Translations under genes and position numbers: made by a program
Assembly (NCBI GenBank): GCA_013697625.1
Contig: JACCWN010000062.1
Span: forward strand, 1-34,256
Direction: 5' to 3'
Length of the DNA: 34,256 nucleotides
From: Legionella sp.
GTDB taxonomy: Bacteria > Pseudomonadota > Gammaproteobacteria > Legionellales > Legionellaceae
Shown: positions 8,924 through 17,373 of the stretch, piece by piece
Position numbering within the stretch: the stretch's first letter is position 1
Layout of the letters: each line of letters starts with the position of its first letter
The notes under the pieces: model-generated
Seen by the model: only the letters and a program-made list of their open reading frames with translations
Told to the model about the DNA's origin: nothing
The model's database searches: none

Positions 8924-10327
8924 CTAATAATCTGCATGTAAAGGAGTTCTGGGAAAGGGTATGACGTCTCGCACATTGCTAACCCCAGTCACATAACTTA
9001 TCAAACGTTCCAATCCTAATCCAAATCCTGCATGAGGTACTGTGCCATAGCGTCTTAAATCTCTGTACCATTGATAGTGTTCTTTATTTAAATTGCACTC
9101 ATCCATGCGCTTATCCAAAATATCTAATCGCTCTTCGCGCTGACTGCCTCCTATGATTTCTCCAATTCCAGGCGCTAAAACATCCATTGCTGCCACAGTT
9201 TTATTGTCATCATTTAGACGCATATAAAAACCTTTGATCTCTTGTGGATAGTTAGTCACAATAACAGGTTTTTTACAATACACCTCTGCAAGATAACGTT
9301 CATGTTCTGATTGCAGATCCAATCCCCAGCTCACAGGAAATTCGAAGGTATTTTCAGTTTCTTTAAGAATCTTAATGGCCTCACTGTAGGTCATGAGTGC
9401 AAATTCTGATTGGACTATGTGCTCAAGGCGTTCTATGCAGCCGGGGGATACGAATTGGTCGAAAAATTGCATATCATCAGCACATGCATCTAATACGGCC
9501 TTGCAAACAAAACGCAGCATACTTTGGCTTAGCTCACAAAGTGTATTCAAATCTGCAAAGGCAATTTCAGGTTCCACCATCCAAAATTCAGCCAAATGGC
9601 GGCTTGTATTGGAGTTCTCTGCACGAAAGGTAGGACCAAAGGTGTATACCTTGGACATAGCCAAGCAATAGGCCTCAAGATTCAGCTGACCTGAAACTGT
9701 TAAAAATGTTTCTTTGCCAAAAAAATCTTTGGAAAAATCGACCTGTCCTTGATTATTTTTGGGGATATTAAGTAAGTCTAGTGTGGAAACACGCAACATT
9801 TCCCCTGCCCCTTCACAATCACTGGCAGTAATGATAGGCGTATGTATCCAATAAAAACCTTGTTCATGAAAAAACTGATGAATGGCTTGAGATATGCAAT
9901 GTCTTACACGGGTCACCGCACCGATGGTATTCGTGCGCGGACGCAAATGCGCAACTTCGCGTAAATATTCTAGGGTGTGACGTTTGGCTTGTATGGGGTA
10001 GGTTTCTGGATTTTCTACCCAACCCACCACCTCAATAGCTTGAGCTTGAATTTCAAAGGATTGGCCTTTACCTTGAGACCTCACCAAAGGCCCTGTAACA
10101 CTGATTGCACAACCAGCTGTGAGTTTAAGAATTTCCTCATGATAGTTGGATACACTTTGCATTGCGATGATTTGAATAGGTGCAAAACAAGATCCATCAT
10201 GCACATTAATAAAAGACAATCCCGCCTTAGAATCACGCCTGGTTTTTACCCAACCTCTGACAGTAACCACCGTATTTTCACAAATATTACCTTCCAAGCA
10301 CTGTTTGATTGAAAAAAATTCTGCCAT
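8924..10327 (-). CDS. asnS: Asparaginyl-tRNA synthetase
   Basis: A 467-residue class IIb aminoacyl-tRNA synthetase that charges tRNA-Asn with asparagine; the length matches E. coli AsnS (466). The N-terminal OB-fold anticodon-binding domain is seen at about 15-110 ([20 protein letters not shown]). Class II motif 2 is [21 protein letters not shown], and motif 3 is [15 protein letters not shown] near the C-terminus. The ATG at 10327 has GGAG eight bases upstream. The gene follows a gene-poor stretch with a palindromic element and leads a minus-strand series that continues into the ankyrin gene. No frameshift or missing catalytic residue is seen. Confidence 0.97.
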   Translation of the reverse strand: MAEFFSIKQCLEGNICENTVVTVRGWVKTRRDSKAGLSFINVHDGSCFAPIQIIAMQSVSNYHEEILKLTAGCAISVTGPLVRSQGKGQSFEIQAQAIEVVGWVENPETYPIQAKRHTLEYLREVAHLRPRTNTIGAVTRVRHCISQAIHQFFHEQGFYWIHTPIITASDCEGAGEMLRVSTLDLLNIPKNNQGQVDFSKDFFGKETFLTVSGQLNLEAYCLAMSKVYTFGPTFRAENSNTSRHLAEFWMVEPEIAFADLNTLCELSQSMLRFVCKAVLDACADDMQFFDQFVSPGCIERLEHIVQSEFALMTYSEAIKILKETENTFEFPVSWGLDLQSEHERYLAEVYCKKPVIVTNYPQEIKGFYMRLNDDNKTVAAMDVLAPGIGEIIGGSQREERLDILDKRMDECNLNKEHYQWYRDLRRYGTVPHAGFGLGLERLISYVTGVSNVRDVIPFPRTPLHADY

Positions 10328-10374
10328 GATGCCACTCCAAAACCTGTTTAAAAAGAGAGAAATGATACACTAAA

Positions 10375-10561
10375 TAGTCATTGGCGCGAACCTCATTTTA
10401 CCTCTTAGTTCGACGCCTGAGGGCCATATCATTACCCATAGGTATGTCGTCCCGGAATTTAGTGCTGCCTGGCGAGCTTGGCAGCATTTAATGTACGGGA
10501 TCTATTTGACAAGGCCGTGGGACGTCGGGACTGGGTAAAATCAATTATGCGCCAGCGACTA
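10375..10561. repeat. Imperfect 187-bp palindromic element (MITE/REP-like)
   Basis: The whole stretch folds back on itself. The ends pair (10375-10387 with 10549-10561, TAGTCxTTGGCGC type), then ATTTTACC (10395-10402) with GGTAAAAT (10534-10541), CGACG with CGTCG, and an inner stem in which TGCTGCC (10463-10469) pairs with GGCAGCA (10480-10486) and CCCG (10451-10454) with CGGG (10496-10499). It is richer in G+C than its surroundings and carries no open reading frame. Together with its place between genes, this suggests a small non-autonomous mobile element or a dispersed palindromic repeat. No clear target-site duplication is visible. Confidence 0.65.
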
Positions 10562-10676
10562 AAATACAATACCTCACCACTTTTATGGGTTTTTTTCTGA
10601 TATGGTCTATTATAAATGCATGTCTCAAATTATTTAACTATTTGAACATACAATCATTCATTAACAAGGACGACTA

Positions 10677-10796
10677 ATGAAAAAAATAATATTAGCTGTT
10701 ACGCTAGTAACGGCTACGCTTTCTATGGGTGCTTGTTGTAATTCTTGTCAACAATCAAATTGTTGTAGCTCATGCAGTGCAGGAAATTGGTATTAA
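10677..10796 (+). CDS. 39-residue Cys-rich exported peptide
   Basis: A small gene with good translation signals: ATG at 10677 preceded by AAGGA at 10666-10670. The protein starts MKKIILAVTLVTATLSMGAC, a signal peptide whose MGAC could be a lipobox (Cys20) or a signal peptidase I site. The mature 20 residues contain six cysteines arranged as two copies of CCxxC (CCNSC and CCSSC) separated by four residues, ending in GNWY. Such spacing could bind a metal or form disulfides; I know no named family. A 14-bp terminator hairpin follows seven bases after the stop, so it is probably a one-gene transcript. The clean start, leader and terminator argue that it is real despite its size. Confidence 0.7.
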   Translation: MKKIILAVTLVTATLSMGACCNSCQQSNCCSSCSAGNWY

Positions 10797-10802
10797 AAAT
10801 TA

Positions 10803-10834
10803 AAGCCTTGGGAAGTGATAACTTCCCAAGGCTT
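10803..10834. terminator. Strong bidirectional intrinsic terminator
   Basis: A perfect 14-bp stem (10803-10816 with 10821-10834) closes over the four-base loop GATA. It lies between the Cys-rich peptide gene (plus) and epmC (minus), which converge on it. The minus-strand side is followed by TTAATTTTTAAT, a reasonable U-tract, so it is strongest as the end of the gltX-epmC transcript. Confidence 0.85.
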
Positions 10835-10844
10835 AATCAACATT

Positions 10845-11378
10845 TCAAAGGCTGTTATAATCAAAAGCTTTGATGTTTAAATCCCCCAATGTACCGTAAA
10901 AAACACTCAGCGCAATGTAAAGGATTTGAGCTCGTTTAGGTAATCCCAGGGCACAATAGGCTTTAACTTGTGCATAGACTGCCTGTTTAAAGGGAGCTAC
11001 ATCCACATCCTCTCCGTTTAGATTATCAATACTGAGTTGAAATGGATAAGCGCTTGCCTGAGACAATACCCATTCAAGCGCTTGGGGTTTTACCTCAACT
11101 TGTTGGAAAAGCAGTTGTTCTGCCATCGTTCGGCCATCTGGTACATACCAATACCCAAAATCTACAAGCTTTCTGCGTGCATCCCCTGCGAGTAACCAAT
11201 GGGCACATTCATGCAAGGCTGAGCTAAAAAAACCATTGGCAAAGTACAAAAGGTTGTGAGAATCAGACTCACTGGCGGGAAGATAAAGCGGTTCATCCCC
11301 CCCTCTAACCAACCGCGTTGAATATTCAAATCCAAAACAATCATTAAAAATTTTAATCAAATCATCAGTTACATGCAT
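10845..11378 (-). CDS. epmC: Elongation factor P hydroxylase EpmC (YfcM)
   Basis: A 177-residue protein of the EpmC/YfcM family, which hydroxylates the beta-lysylated lysine of elongation factor P after EpmA and EpmB have acted. Family landmarks are present: TRLVRGGDEPLYLPA near residue 21, the metal-site motif HECAHW (HExxH, about 56-61), DFGYWYVPDGR, VEVKPQALEW and AYPFQLSIDNLNGED. Length is typical. The gene lies 29 bases after gltX in the same direction, so a translation-linked operon ending at the 10803-10834 terminator is likely. The start at 11378 lacks an obvious Shine-Dalgarno sequence. epmA and epmB are not in the window. Confidence 0.95.
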   Translation of the reverse strand: MHVTDDLIKIFNDCFGFEYSTRLVRGGDEPLYLPASESDSHNLLYFANGFFSSALHECAHWLLAGDARRKLVDFGYWYVPDGRTMAEQLLFQQVEVKPQALEWVLSQASAYPFQLSIDNLNGEDVDVAPFKQAVYAQVKAYCALGLPKRAQILYIALSVFYGTLGDLNIKAFDYNSL

Positions 11379-11407
11379 GGGTAACTCTGTTATTTATTTT
11401 GTTGCAG

Positions 11408-12823
11408 CTAGTCTACTGCACTGGCTCGACATTTGATTTTCTCTAATGCCGCCTTAAGACGGTTTAAGACTCTTTCCTTACCTATCAAGGTCAATGTCAC
11501 ATCAATTGAAGGTGACATACTCGTGCCGGTCACTGCAACTCTTACCGGCTGGGCTAATTTACCCATGTTAATATCAAATTGCGCGCATATATCATTAATA
11601 CAAGTCTGTAGGGACTGCGCATCCCAACTGTTTACTGTTTTTAAGCGGTCATTCAATGCGTTTAAAGGTTCAAGTATTACAGGTCGCAAATGTTTTTTTA
11701 CGGCCCCATCCTCATATTCAATAGTATCTTTATAAAAATACAAACTCATCTGACACATTTGAGCCAAAGTTTTGCAGCGCTCAGCTTGAATGCCAACCAA
11801 ATCTTCTAATGAAGGGCCAGTGGTCAAATCAATGCCCTCTTTTTCAAAATGCCATTGCAAAGCTTGAGCTACGGTTGTTACTGGTTCTGTTTTTTGATAC
11901 TGTTGATTAAGCCAAAATAATTTATCATAATTAAAACTTGCCACCCCCCGACTGATGCTTTGCAAGTCAAACAGCTGGGTCATCTCTTTCATACTAAACA
12001 GCTCTTGATCGCCATGAGACCAACCCAAACGCACCAAGTAATTAAGCAGGGCATGGGGTAAAATGCCCATTTCTTTAAATTGCAACACACTGACGGCCCC
12101 ATGACGTTTGGACAACCGCTTACCATCATCACCCAAGATCATTGGTAAATGGGCAAAAATTGGAATTGGCGCATTCAGCGCTTTAAATAAATTGATTTGG
12201 CGAGGTGTATTATTGATATGATCATCGCCACGAATCACATGGGTGATGTTCATATCCCAATCATCAATAACCACAGCAAAATTATAGGTTGGGTGACCAT
12301 CTGAGCGAACTAAAATCAGATCATCAAGTTCATCATTATTGACTTGAATTTGTCCATAAACCTCATCTTTAAAAGATACCAACCCGGTTTTTGGGTTTTT
12401 GAATCGAATCACAAAGGGATCTGTGGTTTCAGGGATATTTTTATCGCGACAATGATCATCGTATCGGGGTTTTTCTTTGGCAGCTGTTTGACTTTCTCTT
12501 AGAGACTCCAGCCGCTCTTTTGAACAAACACAGCGATAGGCTTTACCTTCGTCTAATAATTGCGCGGCTACTTGATTGTAGCGATCATATCTTTTGCTTT
12601 GATAAATAGGACCCTCATCAAAATCCATTCCAAGCCATGCCATACCTTCTAAAATTGCATCAACAGATTCTGCTGTTGAGCGCTCCTGGTCTGTGTCTTC
12701 GATACGCAGTACAAACTGCCCTTGATGTGCTTTGGCATAAAGCCAGGAAAATAATGCCGTTCTTACGCCACCTACATGTAAAAATCCAGTGGGGCTTGGA
12801 GCAAATCGAGTTCTAACAATCAT
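11408..12823 (-). CDS. gltX: Glutamyl-tRNA synthetase
   Basis: A 471-residue class I synthetase that charges tRNA-Glu. The HIGH-type motif is HVGG at residues 16-19 of RTRFAPSPTGFLHVGG, and the KMSKS-type motif is KRLSKRHG. The glutamate-specific RIEDTDxERS sequence and the C-terminal helical anticodon-binding region are present. The frame stays open 30 codons further upstream to 12913, but that extension does not resemble any GltX and would run into the letS leader. The ATG at 12823, with CGGA just upstream, gives MIVRTRFAPSP, exactly the family N-terminus, so I choose it. It is followed closely by epmC. Confidence 0.96.
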   Translation of the reverse strand: MIVRTRFAPSPTGFLHVGGVRTALFSWLYAKAHQGQFVLRIEDTDQERSTAESVDAILEGMAWLGMDFDEGPIYQSKRYDRYNQVAAQLLDEGKAYRCVCSKERLESLRESQTAAKEKPRYDDHCRDKNIPETTDPFVIRFKNPKTGLVSFKDEVYGQIQVNNDELDDLILVRSDGHPTYNFAVVIDDWDMNITHVIRGDDHINNTPRQINLFKALNAPIPIFAHLPMILGDDGKRLSKRHGAVSVLQFKEMGILPHALLNYLVRLGWSHGDQELFSMKEMTQLFDLQSISRGVASFNYDKLFWLNQQYQKTEPVTTVAQALQWHFEKEGIDLTTGPSLEDLVGIQAERCKTLAQMCQMSLYFYKDTIEYEDGAVKKHLRPVILEPLNALNDRLKTVNSWDAQSLQTCINDICAQFDINMGKLAQPVRVAVTGTSMSPSIDVTLTLIGKERVLNRLKAALEKIKCRASAVD

Positions 12824-12834
12824 GATATTCCGTT

Positions 12835-12863
12835 GTGTCAAATAAATGAATGGGGGTATAATA
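12835..12863 (+). promoter_or_regulatory. Candidate sigma-70 promoter of letS
   Basis: GTGTCA (12835-12840, four of six matches) and a perfect TATAAT (12858-12863) are separated by 17 bases. Transcription would start near 12870, giving a leader of about 50 bases before the TTG start of letS. On the minus strand the same bases offer TATTAT (12859-12864) as a -10 for gltX, with a weak TTGCGT -35 at 12881-12886, so the two divergent promoters appear to overlap. Confidence 0.5.
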
Positions 12864-12922
12864 GCCGACTTTAGCTTGAACGCAAATAAAACAAAAACAA
12901 ACCAACTACGCAAGGATGACTC

Positions 12923-15655
12923 TTGAAAAAGATAAGTATCAAATATCTTCTTAGAATGATTATGCTTATTCCAGCGATCATCATAGCTTTGTTGTTTGCA
13001 TTTTGTTACAACGTTTTGATTGGTAAGGATCTAAAACAACACATTTCTCGAACTGGCCAAGCCTATATTCGTCAATTACTTCCAGCAGCTCAGTTTGCCT
13101 TGCTTCGTAGTGATGACCAAATTCTACAAAATTTAATCAATGCATCCATCATCAATCCTGAAATTAAATCTTTAGCCTTTTATAATACCAATGGGCAAAT
13201 CATCGCTTACAGAGGTGGCAAACATTCCCTCAAACATGCCTTCACTCCACCAAATTATACTGGGGATTACATTGAAGCCAAGCAACTTAATCCTACAACC
13301 CGAAACTATATAGCCCCTATCACCATCCCTAAATTCAATCTATATGCAAACATTCCTTTTAAAAATAACTTAAGGCATGATGTGCTTGGGTGGATCTCTT
13401 TAGATATTGACACCCACCCTATGGTTAGGAAGCAGTATCAAATGCTGGTGGCCACCCTTTTTATAACTTTACTCTCTTTATTGATGAGTCTTGTCATCCA
13501 TTATTTTTTAGCTAGGCGTATTTATTTACCCATTGCCAGGTTACGCCGGAGCATGAAACAAATTCTAAGTAATGGCTTTGAGACAGAAATTGCGGTGAGC
13601 AGTCCAGGTGAATTAGGTATCATTGAAAAAGGCTGCGCTCATCTTCAAAAAAAATATTTGTGCACAGTCCAAAATATGCATCAACAGATAGAAACTGCAA
13701 GGGAAGATTTACAAAAAGCCCTGATACTTTCAGAAGAAAAAAATTGTGGATTAACCCTTGAGAAAAAAAGAACCGAAGAAAGAAGCCGACAAAAATCAGA
13801 ATTCATTGCCGACATGAGTCATGAAATTCGTACCCCTTTAAATGGCGTCATTGGTTTTACCAATGTATTACTTGAAAGTAAATTAGAACCCTTACAGTTG
13901 GATTATGTTAAAACAATCAAATCATCAGCTCAAGATTTATTGTTCATTATCAATGATATCTTGGACTTCTCAAAAATAAACGCTGGCAAGTTGCTTTTAG
14001 ATTGTATCCCTCTTGATATTCGAGCGTGTATTGATGAGGTAATAGCGCTTGCAGGACCTATGGCTCAAAAAAATGGAATCAACCTTATCTCCATCACTGA
14101 GAACAAGGTTCCCAAAACCATGTTAGGAGACCCCATTAGACTGCGCCAAATCATCAGTAATTTGATTACAAATGCTGTGAAATTTACAGATTTGGGCCAT
14201 GTTTTAATTAGGACAAACATCGAACAAGAAACCGATAAATATTATTACCTATCTTTCACCATCTCTGATACAGGCATTGGTATTTCTCCTGATGATCAAA
14301 ACAAACTGTTCACAGCTTTTAACCAAGCAGATACTAGTATTACACGCCGTTATGGCGGCTCAGGATTGGGGTTGGTCATTTGTAAAAAACTGTGTGAACA
14401 AATGCATGGACATATAAGCTTTAACTCTAAATTAAACCAGGGATCCACTTTTACTGCTGTGGTAAGGTTAGATAAATTAACAGCTTATGAATTAGAAAAG
14501 AACAGTCATCGTAAATTCGAGCATCTAAAAGCTCTGTGTTTTGATTCCAATCCTTTATACCTTGAAAGTTTATGTAAGAGTTTAAGCTTTTGGGGTATAG
14601 AATCAGTCAGCGTATTTTCATACCAAAAAATGGCAAAAGCAGTCGCCAAAAACAAGGATTGTACTATTGCCTTTATTGACATACACAAAGGATGCGAAAC
14701 ACAGGTTACCGAACTCATAGCCAAAAACCCCGCCCTTTCATTCATTCTGCTTTCAAATTATCCCATCAATGAATACAGCGCCATGGGGGCCCAAGGGTTT
14801 TTGCAAAAGCCTATTTACATGCACAAACTTGAAAACATGATAGAGTCTCTTCACAAGGGAAATTATATAGAGAAGTCTGTCCATCCTGAATTACACAATC
14901 TTAGAGAACAAATGCGCATATTAGACCTGGATTTGCTCATTGCCGAAGACAACCCTGTGAATAAAATGTTGTTAAATTCGCTTTTAGGTATGAACGCAAA
15001 TGTGGCTCTGGTTGATGATGGTGAAATGGCCGTATCCGCTTGTGAGAATAAAAAATTTAATCTAATCATGCTTGATCTGCAAATGCCTAATTTAAATGGT
15101 CTAGAAGCCGCTTTGAAAATTCGTAAGCAGTCTTTATTAAATAAGCAAACCCCTATTATATTGATAAGTGCTGACAATTGGGGCATGAATGCTCTGGATT
15201 TAAAAAAATCTGGAATTAATTTTTGTTTACAAAAACCCATAGATGAAAAATTATTACTGATACAAATTCTCAAGATTGCGGATAAAACCATGTCTGTCAT
15301 CATCGATTGGCAGTTATGTATACAAAAAGTATCTGGTAATGTAACACTTGCTGAAGAATTTTTAAAAAAATTCATAGAAGAGTTATATAACAACCGTAAA
15401 GAATTTCTTAGCTTTTACCAACAAAAAAATGACCAAGGCTTGGCTGATACCGCTCATAAATTAAAGGGAGCCTGTTATTTTTGTGGGGTTCCTTTGTTAC
15501 TAACCAAGGTTATTGCCTTCGAAGAAGTGACTGCACAGGCTCAGGCATTTGTAGCCCTGGCCACCCCTTTTAGAGAGCTTATACAAAGTATTGATGCGGT
15601 GATAGACGAATTTAACAATCATTATCTTAAGAAAAAGGAGAGGGAATGTCTTTAA
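12923..15655 (+). CDS. letS: Hybrid sensor histidine kinase LetS/BarA/GacS
   Basis: A 910-residue inner-membrane hybrid kinase, expected to control the LetA/UvrY/GacA response regulator and through it the Rsm/Csr small RNAs. Order: membrane helix (about 10-30), periplasmic sensor region (35-170), second helix (about 172-195), HAMP, HisKA with phospho-acceptor His300 in SHEIRTPLNG, HATPase (about 400-515, with DTGIGI and GGSGLGL), a degenerate receiver-like domain (525-640), a true receiver with Asp718 in LDLQMP, and a C-terminal HPt domain with His845 in AHKLKGACYFCG. This tripartite relay is the BarA/GacS/LetS layout. The start is TTG at 12923, with AAGGA six bases upstream; no good ATG precedes the first helix. 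The end overlaps pfp by 10 bases. Confidence 0.93.
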   Translation: MKKISIKYLLRMIMLIPAIIIALLFAFCYNVLIGKDLKQHISRTGQAYIRQLLPAAQFALLRSDDQILQNLINASIINPEIKSLAFYNTNGQIIAYRGGKHSLKHAFTPPNYTGDYIEAKQLNPTTRNYIAPITIPKFNLYANIPFKNNLRHDVLGWISLDIDTHPMVRKQYQMLVATLFITLLSLLMSLVIHYFLARRIYLPIARLRRSMKQILSNGFETEIAVSSPGELGIIEKGCAHLQKKYLCTVQNMHQQIETAREDLQKALILSEEKNCGLTLEKKRTEERSRQKSEFIADMSHEIRTPLNGVIGFTNVLLESKLEPLQLDYVKTIKSSAQDLLFIINDILDFSKINAGKLLLDCIPLDIRACIDEVIALAGPMAQKNGINLISITENKVPKTMLGDPIRLRQIISNLITNAVKFTDLGHVLIRTNIEQETDKYYYLSFTISDTGIGISPDDQNKLFTAFNQADTSITRRYGGSGLGLVICKKLCEQMHGHISFNSKLNQGSTFTAVVRLDKLTAYELEKNSHRKFEHLKALCFDSNPLYLESLCKSLSFWGIESVSVFSYQKMAKAVAKNKDCTIAFIDIHKGCETQVTELIAKNPALSFILLSNYPINEYSAMGAQGFLQKPIYMHKLENMIESLHKGNYIEKSVHPELHNLREQMRILDLDLLIAEDNPVNKMLLNSLLGMNANVALVDDGEMAVSACENKKFNLIMLDLQMPNLNGLEAALKIRKQSLLNKQTPIILISADNWGMNALDLKKSGINFCLQKPIDEKLLLIQILKIADKTMSVIIDWQLCIQKVSGNVTLAEEFLKKFIEELYNNRKEFLSFYQQKNDQGLADTAHKLKGACYFCGVPLLLTKVIAFEEVTAQAQAFVALATPFRELIQSIDAVIDEFNNHYLKKKERECL

Positions 15656-16902
15656 AAAATGCCATATATGCGCAATCTGGCGGGGTGACCGCAGTCATCA
15701 ATGTATCGGCTTGTGCAGTTATTCAAACAGCAAAATTATATCCTGACCACATAGGGACAGTGTATGCCGCTAAAAATGGTATCCTAGGTGCTTTGAACGA
15801 AGAATTGATTGATACCTATCAAGAAGCTGAAAAGGACATAGCCAAATTGATGCAAACACCCTCCGGTGCTTTTGGTTCTTGTCGATATAAATTGAAACAA
15901 GATGGGCAAGCTTACGAACGCCTTATTGAAGTTTTCAAAGCGCATAACATTGGTTATTTTTTCTATAATGGTGGGGGTGATTCCCAGGATACAGCATACA
16001 AAGTATCTCAATTGGGTGAACGTATGGGATATCCAATCACCTGTATTGGGATACCTAAAACGGTAGACAATGATTTGCCTTTTACAGATACCTGTCCTGG
16101 CTTTGGCTCTGTAGCTAAATACATTGCTGTATCAACCAAAGAAGCGGGCTTTGATGTTGCTTCAATGGCGGCAACATCAACAAAGGTATTTATTCTTGAA
16201 GTTATGGGACGCCACGCCGGTTGGATTGCAGCCGCCAGTGGGCTTGCAAAACAACATCCTTCTGACCCACCCCATATTATTTTATTTCCTGAGGTACCCT
16301 TTGATAAAAGGCAATTTTTGGAAAAGGTTAGCGAATGCGTGCGTACCTTTGGTTATTGTGTGACTGTTGTTTCTGAGGGCATCCGCAATCAAGAGGGACA
16401 TTTTTTAAGTGAGGCAGGCTTACGCGACGCCTTTGGTCATGCACAACTGGGGGGGGTTGCACCAGTGCTTGCACAATTAATCAAAGATGAATTAGGCTAC
16501 AAATATCATTGGGCAGTAGCTGATTATTTGCAGCGTGCAGCCAGACACATTGCCTCACAAGTGGATGTAGACCAAGCTTATGCTTTGGGAAAAGCCGCTG
16601 TGGAGTTTGCAGTACAGGGTCATAATGCCATCATGCCAATCATTATTCGTGAGCAAGATGAACCTTATCAATGGTCTATAGGCAAAATATCGCTTGCTGA
16701 GGTGGCTAATCAAGAAAAAGCCATGCCCAAAGAGTTCATTAGCCAAGATGGGCTGAGTATCACTGCGGCCTGTGTCCGCTATTTAGCACCTTTGATTCAG
16801 GGCGAAGCCTATCCAACTTATGTCAATGGATTACCTGAGTATATACGTTTAAAAAATCATTGTGTAGATAAAAAACTAAGCACATGGTCAAGCTCAACAT
16901 AG
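15646..16902 (+). CDS. pfp: PPi-dependent 6-phosphofructokinase
   Basis: A 418-residue phosphofructokinase of the pyrophosphate-using type, interconverting fructose 6-phosphate and fructose 1,6-bisphosphate. Evidence: N-terminal AQSGGVTAVINVSA; NGGGDSQDTA in place of the ATP-type GGDGS loop; GIPKTVDNDL with the catalytic TVDND; and MGRHAGWIAA for sugar-phosphate binding. The length exceeds the roughly 320 residues of ATP-dependent bacterial PfkA. The ATG at 15646 follows AGGAGAGGG and overlaps the letS stop, so it is probably translated from the same mRNA. A run of eight G at 16449-16456 falls inside the gene; the frame is intact. A reversible PPi enzyme is typical of Legionellales glycolysis. 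Confidence 0.92.
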   Translation: MSLKNAIYAQSGGVTAVINVSACAVIQTAKLYPDHIGTVYAAKNGILGALNEELIDTYQEAEKDIAKLMQTPSGAFGSCRYKLKQDGQAYERLIEVFKAHNIGYFFYNGGGDSQDTAYKVSQLGERMGYPITCIGIPKTVDNDLPFTDTCPGFGSVAKYIAVSTKEAGFDVASMAATSTKVFILEVMGRHAGWIAAASGLAKQHPSDPPHIILFPEVPFDKRQFLEKVSECVRTFGYCVTVVSEGIRNQEGHFLSEAGLRDAFGHAQLGGVAPVLAQLIKDELGYKYHWAVADYLQRAARHIASQVDVDQAYALGKAAVEFAVQGHNAIMPIIIREQDEPYQWSIGKISLAEVANQEKAMPKEFISQDGLSITAACVRYLAPLIQGEAYPTYVNGLPEYIRLKNHCVDKKLSTWSSST

Positions 16903-16938
16903 TGGGAAATACACTTTATTTAATTACAAGGGGTTTTA

Positions 16939-17370
16939 ATGAGCATGAAAGAGAAAGGGTTTACTTTGATTGAGTTAATGATAGTCATAGCTATCATAGG
17001 TATTTTAGCAGCTATTGCCATTCCGGCATATCAAGATTATATCATCAGAGCAAGGGTCACTGAGGGTTTGAATCTTGCAACCACGGCTCAAACCACCATA
17101 GATGAGAATGCCGTCAATGGTACACCACTCAATTCAGGATGGACCCCGCCATCAGCAACGCCAAACGTTGCCAGTATTACCACCAACGAATCTGGTGTCG
17201 TTACCATCTCCTACACACCTGCTGCTCAAAACATAGTGATAACCTTAACCCCTACTTCTGACAATGAACCTTTGAAATCAGGCACCGTGCCCAAAGGCAA
17301 CATCCTTTGGAAATGCGCTGTGTCAGGAATGAATAACAACAAATACGTACCTTCAAATTGCAGAATTTAA
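16939..17370 (+). CDS. pilE: Type IV major pilin (PilA/PilE)
   Basis: A 143-residue type IVa prepilin. A short leader, MSMKEKG, is cut before Phe by prepilin peptidase; [20 protein letters not shown] is the conserved N-terminal helix with Glu5 of the mature chain. The head domain is Thr/Asn-rich and ends in a disulfide loop, Cys126 to Cys141. The mature size of about 136 residues is normal for gammaproteobacterial pilins. The ATG at 16939 has AAGGGG five bases upstream; the ATG two codons later would give the usual shorter leader and is also possible. It lies 36 bases after pfp and 3 bases before the next gene, so it may be read from the letS-pfp transcript, from its own promoter, or both. 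Confidence 0.93.
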   Translation: MSMKEKGFTLIELMIVIAIIGILAAIAIPAYQDYIIRARVTEGLNLATTAQTTIDENAVNGTPLNSGWTPPSATPNVASITTNESGVVTISYTPAAQNIVITLTPTSDNEPLKSGTVPKGNILWKCAVSGMNNNKYVPSNCRI

Positions 17371-17373
17371 ACA

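Noticed and set aside
9393..9671. Plus-strand frames opposite asnS
   Set aside because: They lie over the conserved catalytic core of asnS and give no plausible protein.
11408..12913. Longer form of gltX starting at 12913
   Set aside because: The extra 30 residues do not resemble GltX and overlap the letS leader and promoter; MIVRTRFAPSP from 12823 is the normal N-terminus.
14863..15393. 176-codon frame on the minus strand within letS
   Set aside because: It is opposite the receiver and HPt domains of letS, whose motifs are unmistakable; the translation has no recognisable features.
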